Program-made: the position numbers and the translations under genes
Origin: Mycobacterium sp. PS03-16
GTDB taxonomy: Bacteria; Actinomycetota; Actinomycetes; Mycobacteriales; Mycobacteriaceae
Assembly: GCF_004570325.1 (NCBI RefSeq)
Contig: NZ_SPQO01000034.1
Span: 1-50,066 of the forward strand
Direction: 5' to 3'
Length of the DNA stretch: 50,066 nt
In this document: positions 22,834-30,719 of the stretch, piece by piece
Layout of the letters: each line of letters opens with the position of its first letter
Position numbering within the stretch: the stretch's first letter is position 1
The notes under the pieces: model-generated
What the model was told of the DNA's origin: nothing
Databases searched by the model: none
The model's input: only the letters and a program-made list of their open reading frames with translations

Positions 22834-23812
22834 CCGGCCCCTCCGGTTTGGACGGCGTCGTCGCTGCCGAGGGTTGGGCCGCCTTCCCGTTGCGGGATTC
22901 GGCGGCCTTCTCCTCGAGCCAGCCCCGCACCCGGCGCGCGTGGGTCACCGGCGCCGGCCATTCCTCCTCGATCGCCGCGTTGAGTTCCGCGCCGATCATG
23001 ATGGCGAAGCCGAGGAAGAACGCGAACAACAGAAAGGCGATCGGCGTGGCCAGCGCCCCGTAGGTGTAGCCGGTGCTGCTGATCCAGGTCAGGTACACCC
23101 GCAGGCCCAGCGTGGTCACCAGGAACACCACCGTGGCCAGCGCCGCCCCCAGCACCAGCCGGTGCGACGGCAGCGGCCGCGGCAGCGACACCCGGTAGAG
23201 GATGGTCACCGCGATCACCAGGCTGATGAACAGCGTCGGCCAGTACCCGAACCGCAGCACCGCGTCCCACTCGTCGGGGATCAGCCTGGCCACCTTGCGC
23301 GGCCCCAGCGCCAGCAGCGGTGCGGTGGCGATCGCGAACACCAGCATCACCACGTACAGGCCCAGCGCGTAGAACCGCTGCCGCACCGGGTGGCGCAGCG
23401 GGGTCTGCCCGTGCGCCTCGACGATCGAGTCCACGAACGCCGAGATCGCCGAACTGCCCGCCCACAGCGAGATCACGAAGCCCAGCGAGACCACCTCGCC
23501 GCGGGCGCCGCGCACGATGTCGCGCACGGTCGGTTCGATGATCTCGTCGACGACGTTGGACGAGAAGAAGCTGTTCGCGGTGCTGATCAGCTGGTTCTCG
23601 ATCGTCGGGAGGACGTCCGGACCGAACAGCGGCGCGATGTAGGCCAAGCTGCCGAGCATGCCCAACAGCAGCGGCGGCAGGCTGAGCGCACACCAGAACG
23701 CCGCCTGGGCCGACTCCGAGAAGATGGAGTCGTCCCAGGCCTTCGACAGCGTCCGAAGCAGGACGCGGGCGATGTGGTGGCGTGTCGGTGGTGGGGACGG
23801 CTGGTCGGTCAT
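22823..23812 (-). CDS. YihY/BrkB (virulence factor BrkB-like) inner membrane protein (Rv2707-like)
   Basis: This 329-residue polytopic protein has about six membrane helices. Landmarks are SAQAAFWCALSLPPLLLGMLGSLAY, GFVISLWAGSSAISAFVDSIVEAHG, GALATPIAFLLFAFFLGFAIMIGAELNAAIEEEW and a hydrophilic C-terminal tail. This matches the YihY/BrkB family. Despite older names it is not a ribonuclease, and its physiological role is unclear. ATG 23812 opens MTDQPSPPPTRHHIARVLLRT, a normal family start. No strong ribosome site is visible. Confidence 0.88.
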   Translation of the reverse strand: MTDQPSPPPTRHHIARVLLRTLSKAWDDSIFSESAQAAFWCALSLPPLLLGMLGSLAYIAPLFGPDVLPTIENQLISTANSFFSSNVVDEIIEPTVRDIVRGARGEVVSLGFVISLWAGSSAISAFVDSIVEAHGQTPLRHPVRQRFYALGLYVVMLVFAIATAPLLALGPRKVARLIPDEWDAVLRFGYWPTLFISLVIAVTILYRVSLPRPLPSHRLVLGAALATVVFLVTTLGLRVYLTWISSTGYTYGALATPIAFLLFAFFLGFAIMIGAELNAAIEEEWPAPVTHARRVRGWLEEKAAESRNGKAAQPSAATTPSKPEGPAIS

Positions 23813-23878
23813 GACCAGACCAGCATTACTGACGACGGGCGTTCACGCCCGGATTGGCTGATCGCCTTCGGCGTGCCG

Positions 23879-24070
23879 TTATGAATCCAGCGGGCTGACT
23901 TCGAGTACCGCCGCCAGTTCGATCAGCTTCGCCTCGTGCTCGTTGGCGTGGTGCTGGCAGAACAGCAGTTCCGCACCGGAGGGCAACTTCGCACGGACAC
24001 GTGCAGCGGCACCACAGCGATCGCAGCGATCAGCCCGGGTGAGTTCGGGGCTGGTCAGAGTTGCGGTCAT
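23879..24070 (-). CDS. DUF7455 small zinc-binding-like protein
   Basis: This 63-residue protein has RCDRCGAAARVRAKLPSGAELLFCQHHANEHE, a CxxC plus CxHH arrangement likely to bind zinc, and a short helical tail. Such proteins are common in actinobacteria and usually lie near sigma factor genes; function is unknown. The start is decided by GGAGGA directly before ATG 24070. A 14-codon upstream extension lacks a site. It is a monocistronic gene between YihY and the divergent DUF952 gene. Confidence 0.8.
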   Translation of the reverse strand: MTATLTSPELTRADRCDRCGAAARVRAKLPSGAELLFCQHHANEHEAKLIELAAVLEVSPLDS

Positions 24071-24226
24071 GGCTCCTCCGTTTCTTCCTTCTGCGGTCGG
24101 GGTGTTCACCCCTACCGCGTATCTCCACTCTGTCAGACGTATTCGGTTCCGGCGTTGTTCCCTGGGCGTTCATCGGTGTGTCGTGTCTCACGTCGTCCCG
24201 AGTTGCTGGAGGGCCAAGCTAGACCT

Positions 24227-24607
24227 ATGTACCCAGATTCCCCCGAGAAATCACCTGTCCTCGTGCACCTGTGTGGGGCGGACGAGTGGCAGGCGGCCTC
24301 CGGCCGCACCGAGCTGCGACCGGAGTCGCTCGGCTCCGCCGGCTTCGTGCACCTGTCGACTCCGCAACAGGTCCATCTGCCGGCCAACCGGCTCTTCGCG
24401 GGACGCACCGATCTTGTGCTGTTGCACGTCGATCCGGACCGGCTCACCGATCCGCTGCGTTGGGAACCCGGAGTGTCAACGGATCCCGCCTCGATGGTGT
24501 TCCCGCATCTGTACGGTCCGCTGCCGATCGCCGCGGTGATCGACGTCACGCCCTACCGGCCGGGTCCGGACGGCACCTTCGCGCCGCTACCTGCGCCCAC
24601 CACGTAG
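24227..24607 (+). CDS. DUF952 family protein (Rv2705c-like)
   Basis: This 126-residue protein has PVLVHLCGADEWQAA, GSAGFVHLSTPQQVHLPANRLFAGRTDLVLLHVDPDRL and FPHLYGPLPIAAVIDVTPY, the full set of DUF952 landmarks (fold related to ADP-ribosyl-type domains). Enzymatic function is unknown. ATG 24227 is chosen, with GGAGGG 13 bases upstream being far for a ribosome site, so the start is less certain than the frame. Its last 55 bases overlap the 3' end of the convergent RidA-like gene. Confidence 0.83.
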   Translation: MYPDSPEKSPVLVHLCGADEWQAASGRTELRPESLGSAGFVHLSTPQQVHLPANRLFAGRTDLVLLHVDPDRLTDPLRWEPGVSTDPASMVFPHLYGPLPIAAVIDVTPYRPGPDGTFAPLPAPTT

Positions 24608-24963
24608 GCGTCGGCCTCCACCTCGACGAACAGTCCGGGCGCGATCAGCGCCGACACCTCGACCATGCTGGTGACCGGGCGGATGTCGCCGAACACCTCG
24701 GCGTGCACCGCGCCGACGTCACGCCAGCGGGAGATGTCGGTCACATAGATGCGGGTGCGGACCACGTCGGCCAGCGAGGCTCCCGCCTCGGTGAGCGCGA
24801 TCTCGATGCGCCGCAACGCATCTCGGGTTTGCTCGACGACGTCGGCCCCGGCGCCGGTGGTGCCGGACACCGCGACGTGGTCACCGGTGCGCACCGCGCG
24901 CGAATACCCGACCAGCGCCTCGTATTCCGAGCCCGAGGAGACGACGACCCGGCCGGCGGTCAC
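24553..24963 (-). CDS. RidA/YjgF-like protein (Rv2704-like)
   Basis: This 136-residue protein has the RidA fold: SGSEYEALVGYSRAVRTGDHVAVSGTT, then AGADVVEQTRDALRRIEIALTEAGASLADVVRTRIYVTDI and VEVSALIAPGLFVEVEADAYV. True RidA deaminates reactive enamine/imine intermediates. The catalytic Arg is expected near the C-terminal third; I see VVRTRIYVTD (Arg in TRIYVTD) as the likely equivalent. The GTG start at 24963 overlaps the TGA of the upstream methyltransferase (GTGA), which shows coupling. The 55-base antisense overlap with DUF952 lies in its C-terminal codons. Confidence 0.85.
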   Translation of the reverse strand: MTAGRVVVSSGSEYEALVGYSRAVRTGDHVAVSGTTGAGADVVEQTRDALRRIEIALTEAGASLADVVRTRIYVTDISRWRDVGAVHAEVFGDIRPVTSMVEVSALIAPGLFVEVEADAYVVGAGSGAKVPSGPGR

Positions 24964-26051
24964 ACCGGTTCGGCCTCGACGAACGACAGGGGAGTCACCG
25001 TGTCGATCACCCGGCTGAGCCGGAAACCGCTGCGCGACAACAGGTTCGCGTACTCCGCGCGGGTCCGCTCCTTGCCGCCGGCGGCGACGAGCATCTCCAG
25101 GTCGAGCATCAGCCCGATGAACGAGGTGGCGCGCTCGGGCAGGACCATCTCGAGCAGCAACAGCCTGCCGTCGGCGGCCATCGCCGTGCGGATGGTGCGC
25201 AGGATGCGCACCGCGTCCTCGTCGGCCCAGTCGTGGATGATGTTCTTCATCACATAGACGTCGCCGCCCTCGGGCACCGACTCCAGGAACGATCCGCCCT
25301 CGACCCGGACCCGGTCGGCGACGCCCGCGGCCTGCAGCGCCGGCCCGGCCGCCTCGACCACCGAGGGCTGATCGAACAGCACGCCCCGGGCCTGCGGTGC
25401 GCTGCGCAGCATCGTCGCCAGCAGCGCGCCATGGCCGCCGCCGACGTCGACGATCAGCCGGGCGCCGGTGAAGTCGTAGCCGCTCAGCGCGGCCTCGTCG
25501 GTCAGTCCGCTGCTGGCGGTCATCGCACGGTTGAACACCTCGGCGAACTCGGGATCGGTGCCCAGGAACTCCCATATCGGCATCCCGCGCAGTTTCTCGG
25601 TGGCGGTCTGTCCGGTGCGGACCGAATGCTCGAGGTTGCCCCACTCCTCCCAGCGCAGCGGGTGTCCGATGAACAGCACCAGATCGCGCAACGAGCCCTC
25701 GCTGTCCGAGCGCAGGGCCTCGCCGACGACGGTCAGCGTGAACCGACCGTCGCGCCCCTGCGCCAGCACACCCTTGCTCGCGAGTGCCCGCATCAGGCGG
25801 TGCACCGCGTCGGCGTCGGCGCCGACGCGGGCGGCCACGTCGCGGGAGTGCGCCGGACCCGCCGCCAGCTGATCGGGAATGCCGAGCTTGGCCGCGGTGT
25901 AGAGCGCCGCCGTCGTCCACGCACCGGTGGCCATCTCGAGCAGCGCGATGTTTCCCGGTGCCGTGGACCGGTGCAGGTTCAGCAGGCCGGCACGGACATG
26001 GTCGAGTAGGCGGACCACCCGCTGGGGCGGCACCTTGGGGAGGTTCGGCAC
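24960..26051 (-). CDS. SAM-dependent O-methyltransferase (plant-type OMT/hydroxyneurosporene family)
   Basis: This 363-residue protein has an N-terminal dimerization winged helix (about 35-115: MATGAWTTAALYTAAKLGIPDQLAAG, then RLMRALASKGVL) and a class I methyltransferase domain with VDVGGGHGALL (201-211), VLFDQPSVV, and NIIHDWADEDA (His273), where the His is the expected catalytic base. Small-molecule hydroxyl or phenol methylation is the family norm; the substrate is unknown. It starts with GTG just 6 bases after the sigA stop and without a ribosome site, and its stop overlaps the RidA-like start. It is absent from this place in M. tuberculosis, so it is an insertion between sigA and its usual neighbour. 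It could be a small metabolic operon riding on sigA transcription. Confidence 0.87.
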   Translation of the reverse strand: MPNLPKVPPQRVVRLLDHVRAGLLNLHRSTAPGNIALLEMATGAWTTAALYTAAKLGIPDQLAAGPAHSRDVAARVGADADAVHRLMRALASKGVLAQGRDGRFTLTVVGEALRSDSEGSLRDLVLFIGHPLRWEEWGNLEHSVRTGQTATEKLRGMPIWEFLGTDPEFAEVFNRAMTASSGLTDEAALSGYDFTGARLIVDVGGGHGALLATMLRSAPQARGVLFDQPSVVEAAGPALQAAGVADRVRVEGGSFLESVPEGGDVYVMKNIIHDWADEDAVRILRTIRTAMAADGRLLLLEMVLPERATSFIGLMLDLEMLVAAGGKERTRAEYANLLSRSGFRLSRVIDTVTPLSFVEAEPV

Positions 26052-26057
26052 GGTCGG

Positions 26058-27563
26058 CTAGTCGAGATAGTCCCGCAGGACCTGCGAGCGGCTGGGGTGG
26101 CGCAGCTTGCTCATCGTCTTGGACTCGATCTGACGGATCCGCTCACGGGTGACGCCGTAGACCTGACCGATCTCGTCGAGCGTGCGGGGCTGGCCGTCGG
26201 TGAGGCCGAAGCGCAGCCGCACGACGCCGGCCTCACGCTCCGACAGCGTCTCGAGCACCGACTGAAGCTGGTCCTGCAGGAGCGTGAAGCTCACCGCGTC
26301 GACCGCCACGACGGCCTCGCTGTCCTCGATGAAGTCACCGAGCTGGCTGTCACCCTCGTCGCCGATGGTCTGGTCCAGCGAGATCGGCTCACGCGCGTAC
26401 TGCTGGATCTCCAGCACCTTCTCGGGCGTGATGTCCATCTCCTTGGCGAGCTCCTCGGGCGTGGGCTCGCGGCCCAGGTCCTGCAGCAGCTCGCGCTGGA
26501 TACGGCCCAGCTTGTTGATGACCTCGACCATGTGCACCGGGATACGGATGGTGCGGGCCTGGTCGGCCATCGCCCGTGTGATGGCCTGACGGATCCACCA
26601 GGTCGCGTAGGTGGAGAACTTGTAGCCCTTGGTGTAGTCGAACTTCTCGACCGCGCGGATCAGACCGAGGTTGCCCTCCTGGATCAGGTCCAGGAACGCC
26701 ATGCCGCGGCCGGTGTAGCGCTTGGCCAGCGACACCACCAGGCGCAGGTTCGCCTCGAGCAGATGGTTCTTGGCGCGGTCGCCGTCGCGGCAGATCCACT
26801 GCATGTCGCGGCGCTGCTGCACCGGCAGCTTCTCGCCCTTCTCGGCGAGTTCGGCCAGCTTCTGCGTGGCGAACAGGCCGGCCTCGATGCGCTTGGCGAG
26901 CTCGACCTCCTCCTCGGCGTTGAGCAGCGCGACCTTGCCGATCTGCTTGAGGTAGGCGCGCACCGAGTCGGCCGAGGCGGTGAGCTCGGCGTCCTTGCGG
27001 GCCTGCCGCAGCGCCTCGGACTCCTCCTCGTCCCAGACGAAGTCGCCCGAGGCCTTGTCCTTCTCGGACGGTTCGGCGATCTCGTCCTCGTCGGCCGCCG
27101 GTGCCGCGGGGGCCGCGGCACCCGGTTTGGCGGCGGCGGTGGCGTCGCCCTCCTCGGCGTCGTCACCGTCCTCGTCCTCGTCGGTGGCGTCGTCGGACGC
27201 CTCGTCGGTGTCGAGGTCGTCGAGGTCGAGATCCGCGTCCTCGGTGTCGAGGGTCTCCAGATCCTCGCCGGGCTCCGCGTCGAGGGTGTCGGTGGAGTCC
27301 AGGTCGTCGTCGACGAGGGCGTCGGCGGCACCCGCCTCGGGGGCGGTCGTCTTCTTCGCGCGGCCCCGCGTGCCGGCGTCCTTCTTGACGCCGGGCTTGG
27401 CCGCCTTGGCGGCTCCGCGTGGTTTGGCCGCGGTTGCCTTGGCGGCGCGCTTCGCGGGTGCGGCGCCGTTGGCCGTCTTCGCCGCGGTCTTCTTCGCGGG
27501 AGTCTTGGTAGCGGTGTGCTTCACCGGCTCGTCGGTTGCCGGGCTTGCCTTTGTCGCTGCCAC
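26058..27563 (-). CDS. sigA: Primary sigma factor SigA (MysA)
   Basis: SigA is the housekeeping sigma-70 factor. The 501-residue protein has a Lys/Ala-rich N-terminus (about 5-90), a strongly acidic middle (about 95-175), then DKASGDFVWDEEESEALRQARKD and conserved regions 1.2 to 4.2, including NLRLVVSLAKRYTGRGMAF, FDYTKGYKFSTYATWWIRQAITR and GVTRERIRQIESKTMSKLRH. From region 1.2 on it is nearly identical to M. tuberculosis SigA as I recall it. The start is GTG 27563 (VAATKAS), matching the known MAATKAS start and preceded by GAAAGGG. A second in-frame GTG lies two codons upstream. The last codon is 6 bases from the methyltransferase start. Confidence 0.97.
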   Translation of the reverse strand: MAATKASPATDEPVKHTATKTPAKKTAAKTANGAAPAKRAAKATAAKPRGAAKAAKPGVKKDAGTRGRAKKTTAPEAGAADALVDDDLDSTDTLDAEPGEDLETLDTEDADLDLDDLDTDEASDDATDEDEDGDDAEEGDATAAAKPGAAAPAAPAADEDEIAEPSEKDKASGDFVWDEEESEALRQARKDAELTASADSVRAYLKQIGKVALLNAEEEVELAKRIEAGLFATQKLAELAEKGEKLPVQQRRDMQWICRDGDRAKNHLLEANLRLVVSLAKRYTGRGMAFLDLIQEGNLGLIRAVEKFDYTKGYKFSTYATWWIRQAITRAMADQARTIRIPVHMVEVINKLGRIQRELLQDLGREPTPEELAKEMDITPEKVLEIQQYAREPISLDQTIGDEGDSQLGDFIEDSEAVVAVDAVSFTLLQDQLQSVLETLSEREAGVVRLRFGLTDGQPRTLDEIGQVYGVTRERIRQIESKTMSKLRHPSRSQVLRDYLD

Positions 27564-27790
27564 GTACACCCTTTCGGTCTTGCATAATCCGGTGGGCGCC
27601 CGTGGTCCCTCGCACACGCGGGGGAGCAGGCACCACCGAATACGTCGGCTATGTCGAATGTTGGCGTGATCTCACATCGGATACCTGCCGCTATTCGGTT
27701 GGCGGCCGCCGACGACCATTGTAACGACAGAGCGGGGGGATACCGCGCCGAGCGGCAAAATGGGCGGTCCGGCGAGCCGCGCTGGCGCGG
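27564..27790 (-). promoter_or_regulatory. sigA upstream region with putative -10 element
   Basis: This 227-base gap lies between ppgK and sigA, both minus. TACAAT at 27723-27718 (minus strand) is a strong -10 candidate without an obvious -35. It would give sigA a leader of about 150 bases, ending in the GAAAGGG ribosome site. Next to the ppgK stop, CCGCGC-TG-GCGCGG (27777-27790) may be a short terminator hairpin. No gene is seen. Confidence 0.4.
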
Positions 27791-28600
27791 TTACCTGTTG
27801 GTAGCGGTGACGTCCGTCGAGGCCGCCATGGCGGCGCCGACGATGCCCGCACTGTTCTGCAGCGCCGCGGCGACCACGGGCGTGCGGTTGGTCAGCAGCG
27901 GGATCCACTTGTCGGCCTTGCGGCTGATCCCGCCGCCGGCGATGAACAGGTCGGGCCAGATCGCGTTCTCGATCGCGACGAGCACCTTGCTCACCTCGAC
28001 CGTCCAGCGCTCGTAGCTCCAGTCCTTGCGCTCCTTGACCGACGACGCCGCGCGGTGCTCGGCCTCCTTGCCGCCGACCTCGATGTGGCCGAACTCGGTG
28101 TTGGGCAGCAGGATGCCGTTGTGGATCACCGCCGAGCCGATGCCGGTGCCGAAGGTCAGCAACACGATCACCCCGGTGTTGTCCTTGCCTGCGCCGAAGC
28201 GCTCCTCGGCCAGGCCGGCCGCGTCGGCGTCGTTGAGCACCGTCACCGGCTGGCCGTCGAGCGCGGCGCTGAACACGTCCCGCGCGTTGACCCCGATCCA
28301 GGATTTGTCGACGTTGGCCGCGGTGTGCACGAGGCCCTGGGTCACCACCCCGGGGTAGGTGACACCGAGCTTGTCGGTCCAGCCGAACTCGCGGACCACC
28401 GCGGCGATCGTGGTGGCGACCGCGTCCGGTGTGGCGGGTTGCGGTGTGGGCAGCTTGAACCGTTCGCCGATCAGTTGGCCGGTGTCCAGGTCGACGATGC
28501 CGCCCTTGACGCCGCTGCCGCCGACGTCGATGCCGAAGCTGCGGCGCACCGGCGCGCCGTTGGTGCCCGGATCGGCGACGGGCGAATCAGTGGCGGTCAT
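27791..28600 (-). CDS. ppgK: Polyphosphate glucokinase
   Basis: PpgK phosphorylates glucose using polyphosphate or ATP, feeding glycolysis and consuming stored polyphosphate. The 269-residue ROK-family protein has the phosphate-1 loop GIDVGGSGVKGG (about 23-34), LNDADAAGLAE with the catalytic Asp, LTFGTGIGSAV, and EFGHIEVGG. GAGGAGCG precedes ATG 28600. Its position directly upstream of sigA and divergent from suhB is the same as in M. tuberculosis. The length is normal. Confidence 0.95.
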   Translation of the reverse strand: MTATDSPVADPGTNGAPVRRSFGIDVGGSGVKGGIVDLDTGQLIGERFKLPTPQPATPDAVATTIAAVVREFGWTDKLGVTYPGVVTQGLVHTAANVDKSWIGVNARDVFSAALDGQPVTVLNDADAAGLAEERFGAGKDNTGVIVLLTFGTGIGSAVIHNGILLPNTEFGHIEVGGKEAEHRAASSVKERKDWSYERWTVEVSKVLVAIENAIWPDLFIAGGGISRKADKWIPLLTNRTPVVAAALQNSAGIVGAAMAASTDVTATNR

Positions 28601-28654
28601 CGGCGCTCCTCACAGTCGCGGCCCGGGCGGTACGCGCCCCACACATTAATCGCT

Positions 28655-28666
28655 CGCCAATTGGCG
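28655..28666. promoter_or_regulatory. 12-base perfect palindrome in the ppgK/suhB divergent gap
   Basis: CGCCAATTGGCG is a perfect palindrome 55 bases from ppgK and 62 bases from suhB. On the ppgK side TAATGT (28648-28643, minus strand) could be a -10. It may be an operator shared by both genes. No regulator is assigned. Confidence 0.3.
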
Positions 28667-28727
28667 TGCGTGTCGGTCGGGCAACCGGCCGAAGACAATT
28701 CCGCACCGACATGATGCGATACGACAG

Positions 28728-29579
28728 GTGAGCGACAACGACGGGGAATTCGAGGAGTTGCGGGCCACCGCACATCGGCTGGCCGCCGAGGCGGCGGCGT
28801 TCGTGCGGGCGCGGCGGCGCGAGGTGTTCGGCGCCGGATCCGCCGACGGCGGCCTCGGGGCGGTGGCGGCCAAGAGCACGCCCACCGATCCGGTCACCGT
28901 GGTCGACACCGAGACCGAGCGGCTGCTGCGCGAACGGCTGGCCGAGCTGCGGCCGGGTGAGCAGGTGCTCGGCGAGGAGGAGGGCGGTGCGGCCGAGTTG
29001 CGGGCCGGCGAGCTGACCTGGGTGCTCGATCCGATCGACGGCACGGTCAACTTCGTCTACGGCATCGAGGCGTACGCGGTGTCGGTCGCGGTGCAGCGTG
29101 ACGGTGAGTCGGTGGCCGGTGCGGTGGCCGACGTGGCCGGCGGAGACGTGTACTCGGCCGCCCGGGGCGGCGGTGCGCAGGTGCTCCGCGACGGCGCCGC
29201 GACACCGCTGCGGTGCAGCGCGGTCGACCGGCTGCCGATGGCGCTGCTGGGCACCGGGTTCGCCTACGCGCCCGATCGCCGCCGTCGGCAGGCCGAGCTG
29301 CTGGTCGAGCTGTTGCCTCAGGTGCGCGACGTGCGGCGGATCGGCTCGTGTGCGCTGGACCTGTGCATGGTGGCGGCCGGCCGGCTCGACGTCTACTACG
29401 AGGACGGCGTCAACGTCTGGGACTGGGCCGCCGGGGCCCTGATCGCCGCCGAGGCCGGCGCCACGGTGACGTTGCCGCCGCCGGCGGGACCGGTGGGTGG
29501 GGCCGGGCTGGTGGCGGCGGCCGCGCCGGGCGTCGCCGCGGAATTCGACGACGCGCTGCGGCGGGTCGGCGTGCGCTGA
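28728..29579 (+). CDS. suhB: Inositol-1-monophosphatase family protein SuhB
   Basis: This is a Mg-dependent phosphatase of the inositol monophosphatase superfamily; in mycobacteria it supplies myo-inositol for phosphatidylinositol, mannosides and mycothiol. The 283-residue protein has VLGEEEGG, the metal-binding DPIDGTVNFVYG and C-terminal NVWDWAAGALIAAEAGA. The start is GTG 28728 (SDNDGEFEEL). There is no good ribosome site and the exact start is less certain. It is convergent with cei (7 bases between stops). Confidence 0.93.
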   Translation: MSDNDGEFEELRATAHRLAAEAAAFVRARRREVFGAGSADGGLGAVAAKSTPTDPVTVVDTETERLLRERLAELRPGEQVLGEEEGGAAELRAGELTWVLDPIDGTVNFVYGIEAYAVSVAVQRDGESVAGAVADVAGGDVYSAARGGGAQVLRDGAATPLRCSAVDRLPMALLGTGFAYAPDRRRRQAELLVELLPQVRDVRRIGSCALDLCMVAAGRLDVYYEDGVNVWDWAAGALIAAEAGATVTLPPPAGPVGGAGLVAAAAPGVAAEFDDALRRVGVR

Positions 29580-29586
29580 CCCGCGG

Positions 29587-30243
29587 TCAGCAGGTGCCGG
29601 TGTGGATGCGGCCCAGCAGCGACGCGTCGGCGGGCGCGGTCGCGTCCGGACGCAGGCTGGCCAGCACTGCCTGGATGTCGTCGCTGGTGGCCAGCTCGGC
29701 GAACTCGGTGCCCAGGGCCAGATCGACGGTGTCGTCGGGGCGCTGGTCCTGGAAGAGTTCGGTGCACGGGGCGACGAGCCACACCGCGGCCGCCGCGGCG
29801 CGCCCCGACGGCCCGAACCGGATCTGACCCTGGCACTGCAGCCGGGCGGTCGCGTAGATCGGGTCGTTGGCGGCCTCGGGTTGGGTGAAGCCCAGATCGC
29901 GCAGTTCCCCCGCGATCTCGCCGGCCTGCCCGCCCTGACCGCTGGCGTTGAGCACCCGGATGCGCGTATCGGCCAGCTTCGCCGGTGCCACGTCGACCAT
30001 GTCGGTGCGCGGCACCTGCTGGCCCAGCGCCGGCGGTGGCGGTTCGGTGGCCGGCGCCGGTGGCGGCGGATTGCACACGGCGGCCTCGCGGACCTCCGTC
30101 GGCTGGTTGAGGGCGATCACCCACACCACCATCGACACCACGGCCAGCGCGGCGATCGTCAGGATGCCGGGCAGGTAGCGCCTGCGGCGGAAGGGGCGAC
30201 CGTGCCTGTCGAACGCGGTGCCTTCGGTGATGCTGGAGACCAC
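29587..30243 (-). CDS. cei: Envelope integrity protein Cei (Rv2700-like)
   Basis: This 218-residue membrane-anchored protein has a basic cytosolic start (FDRHGRPFRRRRYLPG), one transmembrane helix (about 25-45), a Pro-rich linker (NPPPPAPATEPPPPALG) and an external LytR_C-type domain (ADTRIRVLNASGQGGQAGEIAGELRDLGF...). M. tuberculosis Cei is required for envelope integrity and virulence. Cysteines at about 57, 136 and 160 and the terminal residue suggest disulfides outside the membrane. It starts with GTG 30243 directly behind a TAGAGT hexamer (leaderless), and a perfect CRP site lies upstream. Confidence 0.9.
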   Translation of the reverse strand: MVSSITEGTAFDRHGRPFRRRRYLPGILTIAALAVVSMVVWVIALNQPTEVREAAVCNPPPPAPATEPPPPALGQQVPRTDMVDVAPAKLADTRIRVLNASGQGGQAGEIAGELRDLGFTQPEAANDPIYATARLQCQGQIRFGPSGRAAAAAVWLVAPCTELFQDQRPDDTVDLALGTEFAELATSDDIQAVLASLRPDATAPADASLLGRIHTGTC

Positions 30244-30249
30244 GAATGC

Positions 30250-30255
30250 ACTCTA
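30250..30255 (-). promoter_or_regulatory. -10 element (TAGAGT) for leaderless cei mRNA
   Basis: TAGAGT on the minus strand is followed by 6 bases and the GTG start at 30243, placing the transcription start at the start codon. Confidence 0.6.
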
Positions 30256-30297
30256 GAGCCATGGTGGGCGGAGGCGGGCGACCGGCCGTGGGCACAG

Positions 30298-30313
30298 TGT
30301 GATGTAAATCACA
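30298..30313. promoter_or_regulatory. CRP (cAMP receptor protein) binding site between cei and DUF4193
   Basis: TGTGA-TGTAAA-TCACA is a perfect match to the CRP/Crp(Rv3676) palindrome TGTGA-N6-TCACA. Its centre lies about 62 bases upstream of the predicted cei transcription start, the class I activator position, and about 102 bases before the DUF4193 ATG. Confidence 0.8.
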
Positions 30314-30407
30314 GCGAGACGTCCCCCATTACGGGCACGAATCGTTTGGGGAATGCGTTCGACGCTGGTACAAAGCACGCTGCACAAGCACACGGAGGGG
30401 ACTGAGG

Positions 30408-30710
30408 ATGGCCACCGACTACGACGCCCCACGGCGTACCGAGACCGACGACGTCTCCGAAGACTCGCTCGAGGAACTGAAAGCCCGGCGCAACGAGGCC
30501 CAGTCGTCGGCCGTCGACGTCGACGAGACCGACACCGCCGAGAATTTCGAACTGCCCGGCGCGGACCTGTCCGGGGAGGAGCTGTCGGTGCGCGTCGTGC
30601 CCAAACAGGCCGACGAGTTCACCTGCTCGAGCTGCTTTCTGGTGCACCACCGCAGCCGTCTCGCCAGCGAGAAGAACGGCATGATGATCTGCTCGGACTG
30701 CGCGGCCTGA
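30408..30710 (+). CDS. DUF4193 small zinc-ribbon protein (Rv2699c-like)
   Basis: This 100-residue acidic protein has a C-terminal TCSSCFLVHHRSRLASEKNGMMICSDC, a clear CxxC...CxxC zinc ribbon. DUF4193 is conserved and often essential in mycobacteria, with unknown molecular function; the acidic N-terminal half plus ribbon suggests a protein- or polymerase-binding factor (inference). GGAGGGG upstream supports ATG 30408. It is divergent from cei with the CRP site between. It is convergent with DUF3093 (9 bases between stops). Confidence 0.9.
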   Translation: MATDYDAPRRTETDDVSEDSLEELKARRNEAQSSAVDVDETDTAENFELPGADLSGEELSVRVVPKQADEFTCSSCFLVHHRSRLASEKNGMMICSDCAA

Positions 30711-30719
30711 GCCGCCCTC

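Noticed and set aside
24964..25920. Extension of the RidA-like frame to 455 codons
   Set aside because: It reads a wrong frame of the methyltransferase gene; the GTGA overlap at 24960-24963 gives the true start.
27101..27388. Plus-strand frames opposite the SigA N-terminus
   Set aside because: They arise from the Lys/Ala/Asp-rich low-complexity coding sequence of SigA read backwards.
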